Shown: positions 55,976-63,893 of the stretch, one piece after another
Layout of the letters: every line of letters starts with the position of its first letter
How positions within the stretch are numbered: the stretch's first letter is position 1
Assembly: GCF_016865255.1 (NCBI RefSeq)
Contig: NZ_CP033381.1
Coordinates: 992,001-1,056,000, forward strand
Length of the DNA: 64,000 bases
Source: Methylomonas sp. LW13
GTDB lineage: Bacteria > Pseudomonadota > Gammaproteobacteria > Methylococcales > Methylomonadaceae
Direction of reading: 5' to 3'
Translations under genes and position numbers: made by a program
The notes under the pieces: model-generated
What the model was told of the DNA's origin: nothing
The model's database searches: none
The model's input: the letters and a program-made list of their open reading frames with translations, nothing else

Positions 55976-56083
55976 GGTAGTGTTCCGCATGCTGTAATTA
56001 GTGGGCATTGTACCCAGTCTACCTCGGCATCAAAAGCAATCAAAAGCCGGGAATATTTCAGTTCATTGCATCAGGAGGTCCTA

Positions 56084-56128
56084 ATGTTCTTGAGCCGTAA
56101 GGTTTTGAAGCATATAACACCACTATAA
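56084..56128 (+). other. Possible 14-codon leader ORF upstream of sqr
   Basis: A 14-codon reading frame (MFLSRKVLKHITPL) with an excellent Shine-Dalgarno (AGGAGG, five bases before ATG). It ends 52 bp before sqr. It may be a leader peptide or chance; it overlaps a promoter candidate, with which it cannot both function in one transcript. Confidence 0.3.
56090..56118 (+). promoter_or_regulatory. Candidate sigma-70 promoter of sqr
   Basis: TTGAGC (56090-56095), 17-bp spacer, TATAAC (56113-56118). About 4/6 and 5/6 matches with ideal spacing; it would start transcription about 55 bp before the sqr start. Confidence 0.45.
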
Positions 56129-56180
56129 AAATAATTAATATGCAGAGTGTGTTCATCTAAACAGCAGCGAGGAGAAGGTC

Positions 56181-57458
56181 ATGGCAAGAATTGTAGTGTT
56201 GGGTGCGGGGATCGGCGGTGTGCCGATGGCTTACGAAATGAAGGAAACAGTGGGGAATGCGCATGAAGTCGTGGTGATTTCCGATTCGCCGACTTTCCAC
56301 TTTGTGCCGTCCAATCCCTGGGTGCCGCCGAAATGGCGCAAACCGGAGGATTTGAAAATCGAGCTGGCGCCGGTGATGGCGAAAAAAGGCATCAACTTCA
56401 TTCAAAAGGCCGCGACCAAAGTCGATCCGGCCAACAACAAAATTGATCTGGCGGATGGCTCTTCGGTTGAATACGACTATTTGATTATCGCCACTGGTCC
56501 ACGCCTGGCCTTCGATGAAGTACCGGGTTTGGGGCCGCACGGTGGGCATACCTCGTCGGTCTGCCATGTCGATCATGCTGCATTGGCTGCCGAGGATTGG
56601 GACAAATTTATGGCCGATCCCGGTCCAATTGTCGTTGGCGCGGTGCAAGGAGCGTCCTGTTTCGGCCCGGCTTACGAATATCTGATGATTCTGGAAACCG
56701 AACTGCGTAAACGCAAAATCCGCGACAAAGTGCCGATGACTTTTGTCACCTCCGAGCCATATATCGGCCACCTGGGCCTCGGCGGGGTCGGCGACACCAA
56801 AGGCTTGCTGGAAAGCGCGCTGCGCGACAAGACCATTAGATGGATCGCCAACGCCAAAGTGGATCGCATCGAAGCCGGCATGATGTATGTCACCGAAGTG
56901 GATGAAGACGGTAACGACAAGAAAAAACATGAAGTGCCGTTCAAGCATTCGATGATGCTGCCGGCGTTTACCGGCGTAGATGCGGTGCGCCATTGCGGCG
57001 CGGAAGGTTTGACCAATCCGCGGGGATTCGTGATCGTAGATCAACATCAACGTAATCCCACCTACAAAAACATTTACTCGGTCGGGGTCTGCATCGCCTT
57101 GCCGCCGGTGGAGAAAACCCCGGTGCCGACCGGTACCCCTAAAACCGGTTACATGATCGAATCCATGGTGACGGCTACCGCCCACAACATCCGCGACGAA
57201 CTAGCCGGCAAACAGCCGTCGGACATGCCGAGTTTAAGCGCTTTGTGCCTGGCGGACTTGGGCGACACCGGCGTGGCGTTCTTGGCCGTGCCGCAAATCC
57301 CGCCCCGAAATACCACTTGGTCCAACCATGGCAAATGGGTGCATCTGGCCAAAATCGGTTTTGAGAAATACTTCATGCGCAAGATTAAAAACGGCATCAG
57401 CGAACCATTTTATGAACGCATGATCTTGAAATTCCTCGGCGTGGTGCGTTTGAAATAG
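56181..57458 (+). CDS. sqr: Sulfide:quinone oxidoreductase
   Basis: 425 residues, flavoprotein with the FAD fingerprint VVLGAGIGGVPMAYEM (5-20) and ATGPRLAFDEVPGLG. The three redox cysteines are at 128, 160 and 356 (SSVCHVDH, QGASCFGP, SALCLADL), the same numbers as I recall for the Acidithiobacillus ferrooxidans enzyme. It should oxidise sulfide to polysulfide or sulfane sulfur and reduce quinone at the membrane; the C-terminal helices (GKWVHLAKIGFEKYF, MILKFLGVVRLK) fit membrane anchoring. A good site GAGGAGAAGG precedes the ATG. It is followed by a broken DUF2892 gene. Confidence 0.92.
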   Translation: MARIVVLGAGIGGVPMAYEMKETVGNAHEVVVISDSPTFHFVPSNPWVPPKWRKPEDLKIELAPVMAKKGINFIQKAATKVDPANNKIDLADGSSVEYDYLIIATGPRLAFDEVPGLGPHGGHTSSVCHVDHAALAAEDWDKFMADPGPIVVGAVQGASCFGPAYEYLMILETELRKRKIRDKVPMTFVTSEPYIGHLGLGGVGDTKGLLESALRDKTIRWIANAKVDRIEAGMMYVTEVDEDGNDKKKHEVPFKHSMMLPAFTGVDAVRHCGAEGLTNPRGFVIVDQHQRNPTYKNIYSVGVCIALPPVEKTPVPTGTPKTGYMIESMVTATAHNIRDELAGKQPSDMPSLSALCLADLGDTGVAFLAVPQIPPRNTTWSNHGKWVHLAKIGFEKYFMRKIKNGISEPFYERMILKFLGVVRLK

Positions 57459-57466
57459 CAGGCTAT

Positions 57467-57681
57467 ATGTCTATTGATCGTCTGGTAATGGCGTTTGCCG
57501 GCTCGTTCGTTCTGATCAGTCTGGCGCTGCGCTGGCGCGCTGGCATTCGCCGAATTGGCTTTGGTTTACCGCGTTTGTGGGCGCCAATCTTGTGCAGGCG
57601 TCATTCAGCGGCTTTTGCCCGTTGGCGATCATTCTGAAAAAGCTGGGTGTTAAAGCCGGGGAGCGCGTATTGAGTTGTTAG
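57467..57681 (+). pseudogene. Frameshifted DUF2892 (YgaP transmembrane-like) gene
   Basis: The first frame reads [21 protein letters not shown] and the second continues [16 protein letters not shown] and then [20 protein letters not shown] to the stop at 57681. Together they make a complete small two-helix DUF2892 protein of about 70 residues. The span is 215 bp, not a multiple of three, so one base is missing (or two extra) near 57530-57545 in the CTGCGCTGGCGCGCTGG stretch. Either a sequencing error in this GC-rich run or a true pseudogene. Intact homologues often follow sulfur-oxidation or rhodanese genes. Confidence 0.75.
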
Positions 57682-57698
57682 ATTTTTGCTGGGGAATT

Positions 57699-57723
57699 GG
57701 GTTGGTAGCGTTTATACCAACCC
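57699..57723. terminator. Hairpin between sqr/DUF2892 and the ParA gene
   Basis: GGGTTGGTA (57699-57707) and TACCAACCC (57715-57723) form a perfect 9-bp stem with a 7-base loop between convergent transcription units. There is no T tract, so its role as bidirectional terminator is inferred from location. Confidence 0.5.
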
Positions 57724-57771
57724 TGACAGCATGTTGATGAGGGGTTTATAATTCGAGCATTAACCGCTCAG

Positions 57772-58758
57772 CTAACAGAGGAATCCTACACCAGCCTGAC
57801 CCGCAATTTTAGCTGCTAGTTTCTCGAAATCTTCATAGCAACTTCTAACTGCTTCAATATGGGCGCCAATCGCACCATCAGCGGATTTCAGAAAAAAGAT
57901 CGGTTTACGTGCTTCCATTGCCATGGGCATAAGGCTGCGGTAGTGTTTGAGCATGGATAGACAATATGGATCTTGTTCCACAACAAGTCCAGAACCGCTT
58001 TGCTCATCCAATACGTCAGTTCGATAAACATCTGGAATACGTTCCATCCATCGTTTATAGGCTTTCACCGGGCGCGTGCTCATCGTACTGTGTTGCATTA
58101 CGATATAACCGATCGGTTGCATAGAACCTTTGGGCATTGATAGATCGGAAGGTGCTGTTGGAAGAATCTCACTCCACACCCTTCGCCATTCTCGCAAAGT
58201 GGGCCCGAGGTTTTTGAGGCCTTGCAAAGAAAAGAGATCGGGAGCCAAAGGCAAGCAAACTTGATCGGAAGCAATTAGTGCTGAACGGTTGATCGCTCCC
58301 AAATTGGGGCCAACATCTATGAACGCTATTTCCGCTCCCCAGTCCGCTCCTTGCTGAATCAAGCGATGAAAAGCCGTCATAGACCGAAAAGCCGACTCAT
58401 CGTTGTTACGACAGCGCGGCCACGCATCGGAAAGTTTATCCTCAAATCTTGAAAGGCCCAGATCACCGGCTATAAGGCCAAGTTGTTCAGTAATCATTTC
58501 TACATGTGGCTTGTTAATATCACCTATGCCTCGCAGAATGGGGCGAATTGATCCGTACACAGTGTCGGGATGTTCTGCATCCGGCCAAAGCTCCTCCAGC
58601 CTATTCTCATCCAGAAACATACTGGTAAGGTTGGCTTGGGGATCAAGATCAGCCGCCAGAGTTTTAATGCCATGGTCTGCAAACATCCAAGCCAAATGAT
58701 AAACGAGGGATGTTTTACCTACGCCGCCTTTGTTGTTAAAAAAAGCGACTGTCTTCAT
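57772..58758 (-). CDS. ParA/MinD-family ATPase
   Basis: 328 residues with a deviant Walker A motif NNKGGVGKTSLVYHLA (residues 8-23), DLDPQANLTSMF and IAFIDVGPNLGAINRSAL. Plasmid and chromosome ParA proteins carry DNA cargo with a ParB partner. Here no ParB follows; the gene is preceded by and overlaps (4 bp) an AlbA/HATPase-like gene. This suggests a two-gene module, perhaps defence or regulation, not segregation. The length and long C-terminal region exceed the smallest ParA proteins. Confidence 0.85.
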   Translation of the reverse strand: MKTVAFFNNKGGVGKTSLVYHLAWMFADHGIKTLAADLDPQANLTSMFLDENRLEELWPDAEHPDTVYGSIRPILRGIGDINKPHVEMITEQLGLIAGDLGLSRFEDKLSDAWPRCRNNDESAFRSMTAFHRLIQQGADWGAEIAFIDVGPNLGAINRSALIASDQVCLPLAPDLFSLQGLKNLGPTLREWRRVWSEILPTAPSDLSMPKGSMQPIGYIVMQHSTMSTRPVKAYKRWMERIPDVYRTDVLDEQSGSGLVVEQDPYCLSMLKHYRSLMPMAMEARKPIFFLKSADGAIGAHIEAVRSCYEDFEKLAAKIAGQAGVGFLC

Positions 58759-59939
58759 GTCGGCCTCCGGTAAACCTTAACTAGTACCGTATGCTCATCG
58801 AACACGAACTCGGCCGGACGATTGCCGTTCTGCGCTAACAGGGCTTGCGCTCTTTGAACGCCGTAACCGAACCTGTTTACAAAACCGAGCGATTTCATTG
58901 CCTCGGCAATAATCGGATTCCGATAACTATTGCGCGTTGGGAAGTTTTCCGGCGTTGCTTCTCCATACAAACCGCCCGGGCTATGAATTTCGATGTGATC
59001 ACTGAACATATAAAAGCGAATTGGCGTATTGCTGTCGTAGTTGCGATGCATCACTGCATTCATCAACAATTCCCTTAAGGCCCATTCAGGATAATCCGGG
59101 AGTAGTTTCTCGGCAAGTAAGCTGGTTGGGCGCATGCTGGTCTGGATAATGCTTTTTAGCCTGACCTCCAATTCGCGCAGTACTGAATGAAGATCGCCGG
59201 AAATTTCAGCCTGATCATCAGGCAGTTCGGTAAGCGTAGTGTTGGGAACCTTGAGATATTGGACATATGCCCCCGGCAGGAAAAAACGCGGGTTTTTGCC
59301 AAATAACAAAATGCCGGCATGAGAAGGACGTTGTCGCTCCGGATCGTAAAGCCGAAAAGAGGCTAATTGTTGTTCGATGGGTCGATGGTTGGCTGCGATG
59401 GTTTCTGAATCGACCGCTTCGCGCCGATAAGCGTCGAATTGTCCTAGAGCCAGATCACTGATTGTTGATTCCGGACAGGGGCGAGCGTCGAACGAGCGAG
59501 CCATGGCGACTCTGCGTTCGCTGAGTATGCGTTCTTCTTGTTCGGTGGCAATAGCTTTGCGTGGGCCGACCCTGATCCATACCCGGCCTTTGTAGCGTAC
59601 CGGCGGCAGATCGGACGCCGTGACTTCGACGACTGCGATGTCGCCGTCGGCAAAGGAAAACTTGCTGACGGTCATGGGGGGTTGCGGTAGAACGTTGCCA
59701 TCGGATCTGATGCCGCCGAGATTCTTCAATAATTCATCATTGACAGTCAAGCCGGCGAGTGTGCCATCGTCTTTAACGCCAATTAGTAAGTAACCGGGTT
59801 GTTTGTGATTGGGTAAGTTATTGGCGAAAGCGCATATCGCTTCGCAAAACTTGTCGGTTTTATTGATCGACTCAGTTCTTTCGATGTTGTCGGCTTCTAG
59901 TTTCAGTAACAAATCACGTAGGTGGCTTTCGGTCAACAT
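58755..59939 (-). CDS. AlbA/Schlafen-type ATP-binding protein
   Basis: 394 residues. The N-terminal ~120 residues match the AlbA_2 (Schlafen-like) domain: TDKFCEAICAFANNLPNHKQPGYLLIGVKDDGTLAGL, FADGDIAVVEV, PPVRYKGRVWIRVGPRKAIATEQEE. The C-terminal half has a GHKL-type HATPase fold (ALRELLMNAVMHRNYDSNTPIRFYMFSDHIEIHSPGGL ... NPIIAEAMKSLGFVNRFGYGVQRAQ). Proteins of this kind are usually called transcriptional regulators or RecG-like ATP-binding proteins and occur in defence islands. ATG 59939 is chosen; TTG 59951 is an alternative. It is divergent from nifE. Confidence 0.8.
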   Translation of the reverse strand: MLTESHLRDLLLKLEADNIERTESINKTDKFCEAICAFANNLPNHKQPGYLLIGVKDDGTLAGLTVNDELLKNLGGIRSDGNVLPQPPMTVSKFSFADGDIAVVEVTASDLPPVRYKGRVWIRVGPRKAIATEQEERILSERRVAMARSFDARPCPESTISDLALGQFDAYRREAVDSETIAANHRPIEQQLASFRLYDPERQRPSHAGILLFGKNPRFFLPGAYVQYLKVPNTTLTELPDDQAEISGDLHSVLRELEVRLKSIIQTSMRPTSLLAEKLLPDYPEWALRELLMNAVMHRNYDSNTPIRFYMFSDHIEIHSPGGLYGEATPENFPTRNSYRNPIIAEAMKSLGFVNRFGYGVQRAQALLAQNGNRPAEFVFDEHTVLVKVYRRPT

Positions 59940-60096
59940 AAGGAGATACAAGGTCAGTAGAGCCGTAATAGTTAGATGATCGGTCGATTATGGCAAGTTA
60001 ACCGAACGACCAGCAAGCTAATAACAACAGCAATTGGCGATATTGGTCGTCCTCTCCGTGCTGATTGTAGTCATCATTCCTCCGTAAGCTCCGGTT

Positions 60097-60112
60097 TGTC
60101 GTGTTTGCTACA
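60097..60112 (+). promoter_or_regulatory. NifA upstream activator site
   Basis: TGT, ten bases, ACA (60097-60112), the NifA binding consensus, about 80 bp upstream of the predicted nifE transcription start. Spacing to the sigma-54 promoter fits activation by DNA looping. Confidence 0.75.
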
Positions 60113-60156
60113 ATTTAAATTCAACAAAACCAGATAGAAATCAGTGTCTTATCAAA

Positions 60157-60172
60157 TGGCACACCGGTTGCT
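60157..60172 (+). promoter_or_regulatory. Sigma-54 promoter of nifENX
   Basis: TGGCAC, five bases, TTGCT (60157-60172) is a full match to the sigma-54 consensus. Transcription would start near 60184, shortly before the nifE ribosome binding site (GAGG at 60191-60194). Confidence 0.9.
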
Positions 60173-60203
60173 TTGTTGTTAACAAAAAGCGAGGTGTGAT
60201 GCC

Positions 60204-61646
60204 ATGAAATCGACCAAAGATATTGCGGAACTGCTGGACGAACCGGCTTGCGAGCATAACAAGAAGGAAAAGTCCGGCTGCGCAAAACCCAAGCCCGGTT
60301 CGGCGGCGGGCGGCTGCGCTTTCGACGGCGCTCAGATTGCGTTGCTGCCGATCGCCGATGTGGCTCATATCGTCCACGGTCCTATCGCCTGTGCCGGCAG
60401 CTCCTGGGACAACCGCGGCACCCGTTCTTCCGGCTCGGAATTATACCGAATCGGTATGACCACTGATTTGACCGAACAAGACGTGGTGATGGGGCGTAGC
60501 GAAAAACGCCTGTTCCATGCGATCAAACAAGCCATCGAAACCTACAATCCGCCGGCGGTGTTTATCTACAACACTTGCGTACCGGCTCTGGTGGGCGACG
60601 ACATCAACGCGACTTGCAAATCCGCCGCCGAACGCTGGGGCGTGCCGGTCGTACCTATTGATTGCGCCGGCTTCTACGGCACCAAAAACCTGGGTAACCG
60701 CATCGCCGGCGACGCAATGGTCAATCACGTGATCGGCACCCGCGATCCTGATCCGTTGCCGCCCGGCACCGAGCGCCCGGGTATCAAGGTACATGACGTG
60801 AATCTGGTGGGCGAATACAACATCGCCGGCGAGTTTTGGCACGTGCTACCGCTGCTCGACGAAATGGGCTTGCGCGTATTGTGTACCTTGTCCGGCGACG
60901 CCCGCTTCCGCGAAGTACAAACCATGCATAAAGCCGAAGTCAATATGATGGTGTGCTCTAAGGCCATGGTCAACGTGGCCCGCAAACTACAACAAAGCTA
61001 TGGCACGCCGTGGTTCGAAGGCAGTTTTTACGGCATTACCGATACCAGCCAGGCTTTGCGCGACTTCGCCCGAGTGATTAACGATCCTGATTTAATCGAA
61101 CGCACCGAAGCCATCATTGCCCGCGAGGAAAACCGCATCCGCGAAGCGCTAGCGCCCTGGCGAGAAAGGCTAAAAGGCAAGCGGGTATTGTTGTTTACCG
61201 GCGGCGTGAAAAGCTGGTCGGTGATCTCGGCACTGCAGGATTTGGGTATGGTGGTGGTGGCTACCGGCACCAAGAAATCTACTGAAGAAGACAAAGCGCG
61301 GATTCGCGAACTGATGGGCGAAGACACGCTGATGATCGAAGACGGCAGCCCGAAAGCCTTGTTAAAAGTCGTTGCCGACTACAAAGCCGACATTCTGATC
61401 GCCGGCGGCCGGAATATGTACACCGCGTTGAAAGCGCGGATTCCGTTCCTGGACATCAATCAAGAGCGCGAGTTCGGTTACGAAGGTTATCAAGGCATGC
61501 TGGAACTGGTCCGGCAATTGGCTTTGACTTTGGAAAGCCCGGTTTGGGAAGCTGTGCGGGCGACACCGCCCTGGCGCACCGGAGGCCTGAAAAAATCGGC
61601 CACTATCGAGGCGCCAGCAGAGCCTTTAGCGGCTCAGGCGGCATAG
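60204..61646 (+). CDS. nifE: Nitrogenase FeMo-cofactor scaffold subunit NifE
   Basis: 480 residues. NifD-like fold with conserved cysteine segments [29 protein letters not shown] and [14 protein letters not shown], and no VTIE-type features of nifD itself. With NifN it forms the scaffold on which NifB-cofactor matures to FeMo-co. Start ATG 60204 after GAGG. The sigma-54 promoter and NifA site upstream predict expression only under nitrogen limitation. nifHDK is not in the window. Confidence 0.97.
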   Translation: MKSTKDIAELLDEPACEHNKKEKSGCAKPKPGSAAGGCAFDGAQIALLPIADVAHIVHGPIACAGSSWDNRGTRSSGSELYRIGMTTDLTEQDVVMGRSEKRLFHAIKQAIETYNPPAVFIYNTCVPALVGDDINATCKSAAERWGVPVVPIDCAGFYGTKNLGNRIAGDAMVNHVIGTRDPDPLPPGTERPGIKVHDVNLVGEYNIAGEFWHVLPLLDEMGLRVLCTLSGDARFREVQTMHKAEVNMMVCSKAMVNVARKLQQSYGTPWFEGSFYGITDTSQALRDFARVINDPDLIERTEAIIAREENRIREALAPWRERLKGKRVLLFTGGVKSWSVISALQDLGMVVVATGTKKSTEEDKARIRELMGEDTLMIEDGSPKALLKVVADYKADILIAGGRNMYTALKARIPFLDINQEREFGYEGYQGMLELVRQLALTLESPVWEAVRATPPWRTGGLKKSATIEAPAEPLAAQAA

Positions 61647-61647
61647 C

Positions 61648-63045
61648 ATGGCCGACATCGTCAAACGCAATAAAGCCCTGTCGGTCAATCCGCTAAAGGC
61701 CAGTCAACCTACCGGCGGTTCCTTGGCCTGCCTGGGTTTTGACCGGGCGATTCCGATGCTGCACGGCTCGCAAGGTTGCACGGCGTTTGCCAAGGTGTTT
61801 TTCGTGCGGCATTTCCGAGAGCCGATTCCGCTGCAAACCACTGCCATGGATCAAGCCAGCTCCGTGTTGGGTGCCGACGAAAATGTCATCGAAGGCATCA
61901 AAGCGATTGCCGAAAAATCCAACCCGGCTCTGATTGCGGTACTGACCACCGGTTTGGCGGAAACTCAAGGCTGTGACGTGCACCGTAATGTTCGCGAGTT
62001 TCGCGACCGTTATCCGGAATATGCCCACGTGGCGGTGGTCGCAGTAAATACGCCCGATTTCACCGGCTGTGTGGAAACCGGCTATGCGGCGACGATTTAC
62101 GAAATTATCAAAGCTCTGGTGCCGGACGCGGAAACCGCAGGGACCAAGCCTGGCAATCGTCAGCGTCAGGTCAATTGTCTGGTTAGCCCCATGTTGACGC
62201 CCGGCGATCTGGAAGCTTTGCGCGATTTGATCGAACAATTCAATTTACGCCCGGTGCTGGTGCCGGACTTGTCCGATTCGCTGGACGGCAGCTTGACAGA
62301 CGACGATTTTTCGCCAGTCACCATCGGCGGTACGCCAGTGTCGGAGTTGGCGACCTTGGGTGAAGCTAAAGCCAGCTTGATAATCGGCGCCTCTCTGCGT
62401 AAATCCGGCGAACTGTTGCAGGAAAAAACCGGTGTCCCCAGTTTCTATTTTGACCATCTTTATGGCTTGCAGGCTAACGACGCCTTGATTACAACCTTGG
62501 CCGACATCAGCGAAATGCCGGTGCCGCAAAAGATTGAACGGCAGCGCGCGCAATTGCAGGACGCAATGCTCGATACCCATTTCATGCTCGGCCAACTGCG
62601 GGTGGCGATCGCAGCTGATCCAGATCAACTCAATGCTTTGATTCATCTGGTACAAGGCATGGGTGCGGAAGTGGTGACCGCGATTTGTGCCGGAAATACA
62701 CCAGTGCTGGCGACGGCACCGGTGGACAGCATCAAGATCGGCGACCTGGAAGATTTGGAAGTTATGGCTAAAGAACGCAAGGCGCAATTGCTGATCGGTA
62801 ACTCGCATGCCGTGGCTAGCGCCGAACGCTTGGGCATACCGATTCTGCGTATCGGTTTTCCGTTGTACGACATCATCGGCGGTTATCAGAAAACCTGGAT
62901 AGGCTATCGCGGCACTCGGCAAACCTTGTTTGATTTAGCCAATTTGGTGATCAACTTTGCCCACGAGGAGATCGAGCCTTACTACTCGCCGTATGCGCAA
63001 AAACCCGAATCCGAACGTCAAGCGTGCTCGCCGTCATGTCATTAG
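61648..63045 (+). CDS. nifN: Nitrogenase FeMo-cofactor scaffold subunit NifN
   Basis: 465 residues. NifK-like: NPLKASQPTGGSLACLGFDRAIPMLHGSQGCTAFAKVFFVRHF at the N-terminus, TTGLAETQGCDV, FDHLYGLQANDALI, IRIGFPLYD-like GIPILRIGFPLYDIIGG. It partners NifE in cofactor assembly. It starts one base after the nifE stop; its end precedes nifX. Confidence 0.97.
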   Translation: MADIVKRNKALSVNPLKASQPTGGSLACLGFDRAIPMLHGSQGCTAFAKVFFVRHFREPIPLQTTAMDQASSVLGADENVIEGIKAIAEKSNPALIAVLTTGLAETQGCDVHRNVREFRDRYPEYAHVAVVAVNTPDFTGCVETGYAATIYEIIKALVPDAETAGTKPGNRQRQVNCLVSPMLTPGDLEALRDLIEQFNLRPVLVPDLSDSLDGSLTDDDFSPVTIGGTPVSELATLGEAKASLIIGASLRKSGELLQEKTGVPSFYFDHLYGLQANDALITTLADISEMPVPQKIERQRAQLQDAMLDTHFMLGQLRVAIAADPDQLNALIHLVQGMGAEVVTAICAGNTPVLATAPVDSIKIGDLEDLEVMAKERKAQLLIGNSHAVASAERLGIPILRIGFPLYDIIGGYQKTWIGYRGTRQTLFDLANLVINFAHEEIEPYYSPYAQKPESERQACSPSCH

Positions 63046-63089
63046 CCCGCCGCATGCACGTTTTGCATACCCACGAACAGAGGATGCCT

Positions 63090-63521
63090 ATGGAAACCGC
63101 TATTAAAGTCGCTTTTGCCACTACCGACATGGTGCACGTTGATCAGCATTTTGGCTCAGCCAAATCGTTTGCTGTCTACGCGGTGGATCCGGAACAGTTC
63201 GAATTCATGGAAGCTGCGCAATTTGGCGAACTCGCGCAGGACGGTAACGAAGACAAGTTGTCGGTGAAGATTCAGTTGCTGGAAGGCTGCGCGGCCGTGT
63301 ATTGCCTGGCGATTGGTGCCTCTGCAGTGAAACAAATCGTCGCGCAAGGCATTCAGCCGGTCAAAGTCCACGAAGGCAGCACCGTCAAGGATCTGATCGC
63401 GGATTTGCAAGCCGAAATGAAAGCTGGGCCATCCAGTTGGTTGGCCAAAGCCATCAACCTACACAAAGGCCCCAATCCGGAGCGGTTTAACGCGATGGAA
63501 GAGGAGGGGTGGGATGAATAG
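63090..63521 (+). CDS. nifX: Nitrogenase cofactor carrier NifX
   Basis: 143 residues: IKVAFATTDMVHVDQHFGSAKSFAVYAV, EDKLSVKIQLLEGCAAVYCLAIGASAVKQI, GPNPERFNAMEEEGWDE. NifX binds and transfers NifB-cofactor or the VK-cluster. ATG 63090 is chosen because AGAGGA lies six bases upstream; longer in-frame starts (63024, 63084) would overlap nifN or give a non-conserved N-terminus. Confidence 0.92.
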   Translation: METAIKVAFATTDMVHVDQHFGSAKSFAVYAVDPEQFEFMEAAQFGELAQDGNEDKLSVKIQLLEGCAAVYCLAIGASAVKQIVAQGIQPVKVHEGSTVKDLIADLQAEMKAGPSSWLAKAINLHKGPNPERFNAMEEEGWDE

Positions 63522-63584
63522 ATTGGGTTGGGGTAGCTCGTAAATAGTTAAAAGCCTTGGCGCGTCGGAATGGTTTTGCCCCGC

Positions 63585-63827
63585 ATGCCGCGCCGAGCAC
63601 CGGAGCTTTTGAACGGATCGGCCCGGTAGGGGCGCCGCAGGGATGCGGCGCGTTGCCGAAGGGGCAGGAATCCCCTTTCGGCAACCCTGTTCAAAAGCTT
63701 CGGAGCGCAGGGAATAAGCGGCATCCGGGTGTCTTTTCTTTTGGATACTTTTCTTTGGACAAGCAAAGAAAAGTATCTCGCCTGTCGGTGCGAGAACCGA
63801 CATTAAAACAGTCGTCGCGTTAGCGAC
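63585..63827. repeat. Palindrome-rich dispersed repeat element
   Basis: A run of nested inverted repeats fills most of the gap between nifX and the DUF269 gene. Outer arms CCGGAGCTTTTGAAC (63600-63614) and GTTCAAAAGCTTCGG (63689-63703) enclose GCGCCGC/GCGGCGC (63632-63651) and a 13-14 bp stem 63652-63685. Then a perfect 14-bp stem (63744-63757 with 63764-63777, loop GACAAG) and a 7-bp stem (63783-63802). Short hairpin GTCGC/GCGAC follows at 63814-63827. It resembles intergenic mosaic repeats; it holds short frames that are not genes. Confidence 0.75.
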
Positions 63828-63846
63828 ACCCAAATGAATATTTTTC

Positions 63847-63867
63847 AGTTAGGCCATAAACCTAACT
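63847..63867 (+). other. Short hairpin before the DUF269 gene
   Basis: AGTTAGG (63847-63853) and CCTAACT (63861-63867) form a 7-bp stem with a 7-base loop, followed by A-rich sequence and the Shine-Dalgarno AAGGAG. Possibly an RNA-stabilising or processing hairpin after the repeat. Confidence 0.35.
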
Positions 63868-63893
63868 AAACAAAAACCCAAAGGAGAACCACC

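Noticed and set aside
56157-57185. 342-codon frame antisense to sqr
   Set aside because: His- and Arg-rich composition typical of an antisense shadow in GC-biased coding DNA; sqr itself is fully convincing.
63557-63823. Short frames on both strands within the repeat after nifX
   Set aside because: They arise from the palindromic repeat; products seen in databases from such repeats are usually artefacts.
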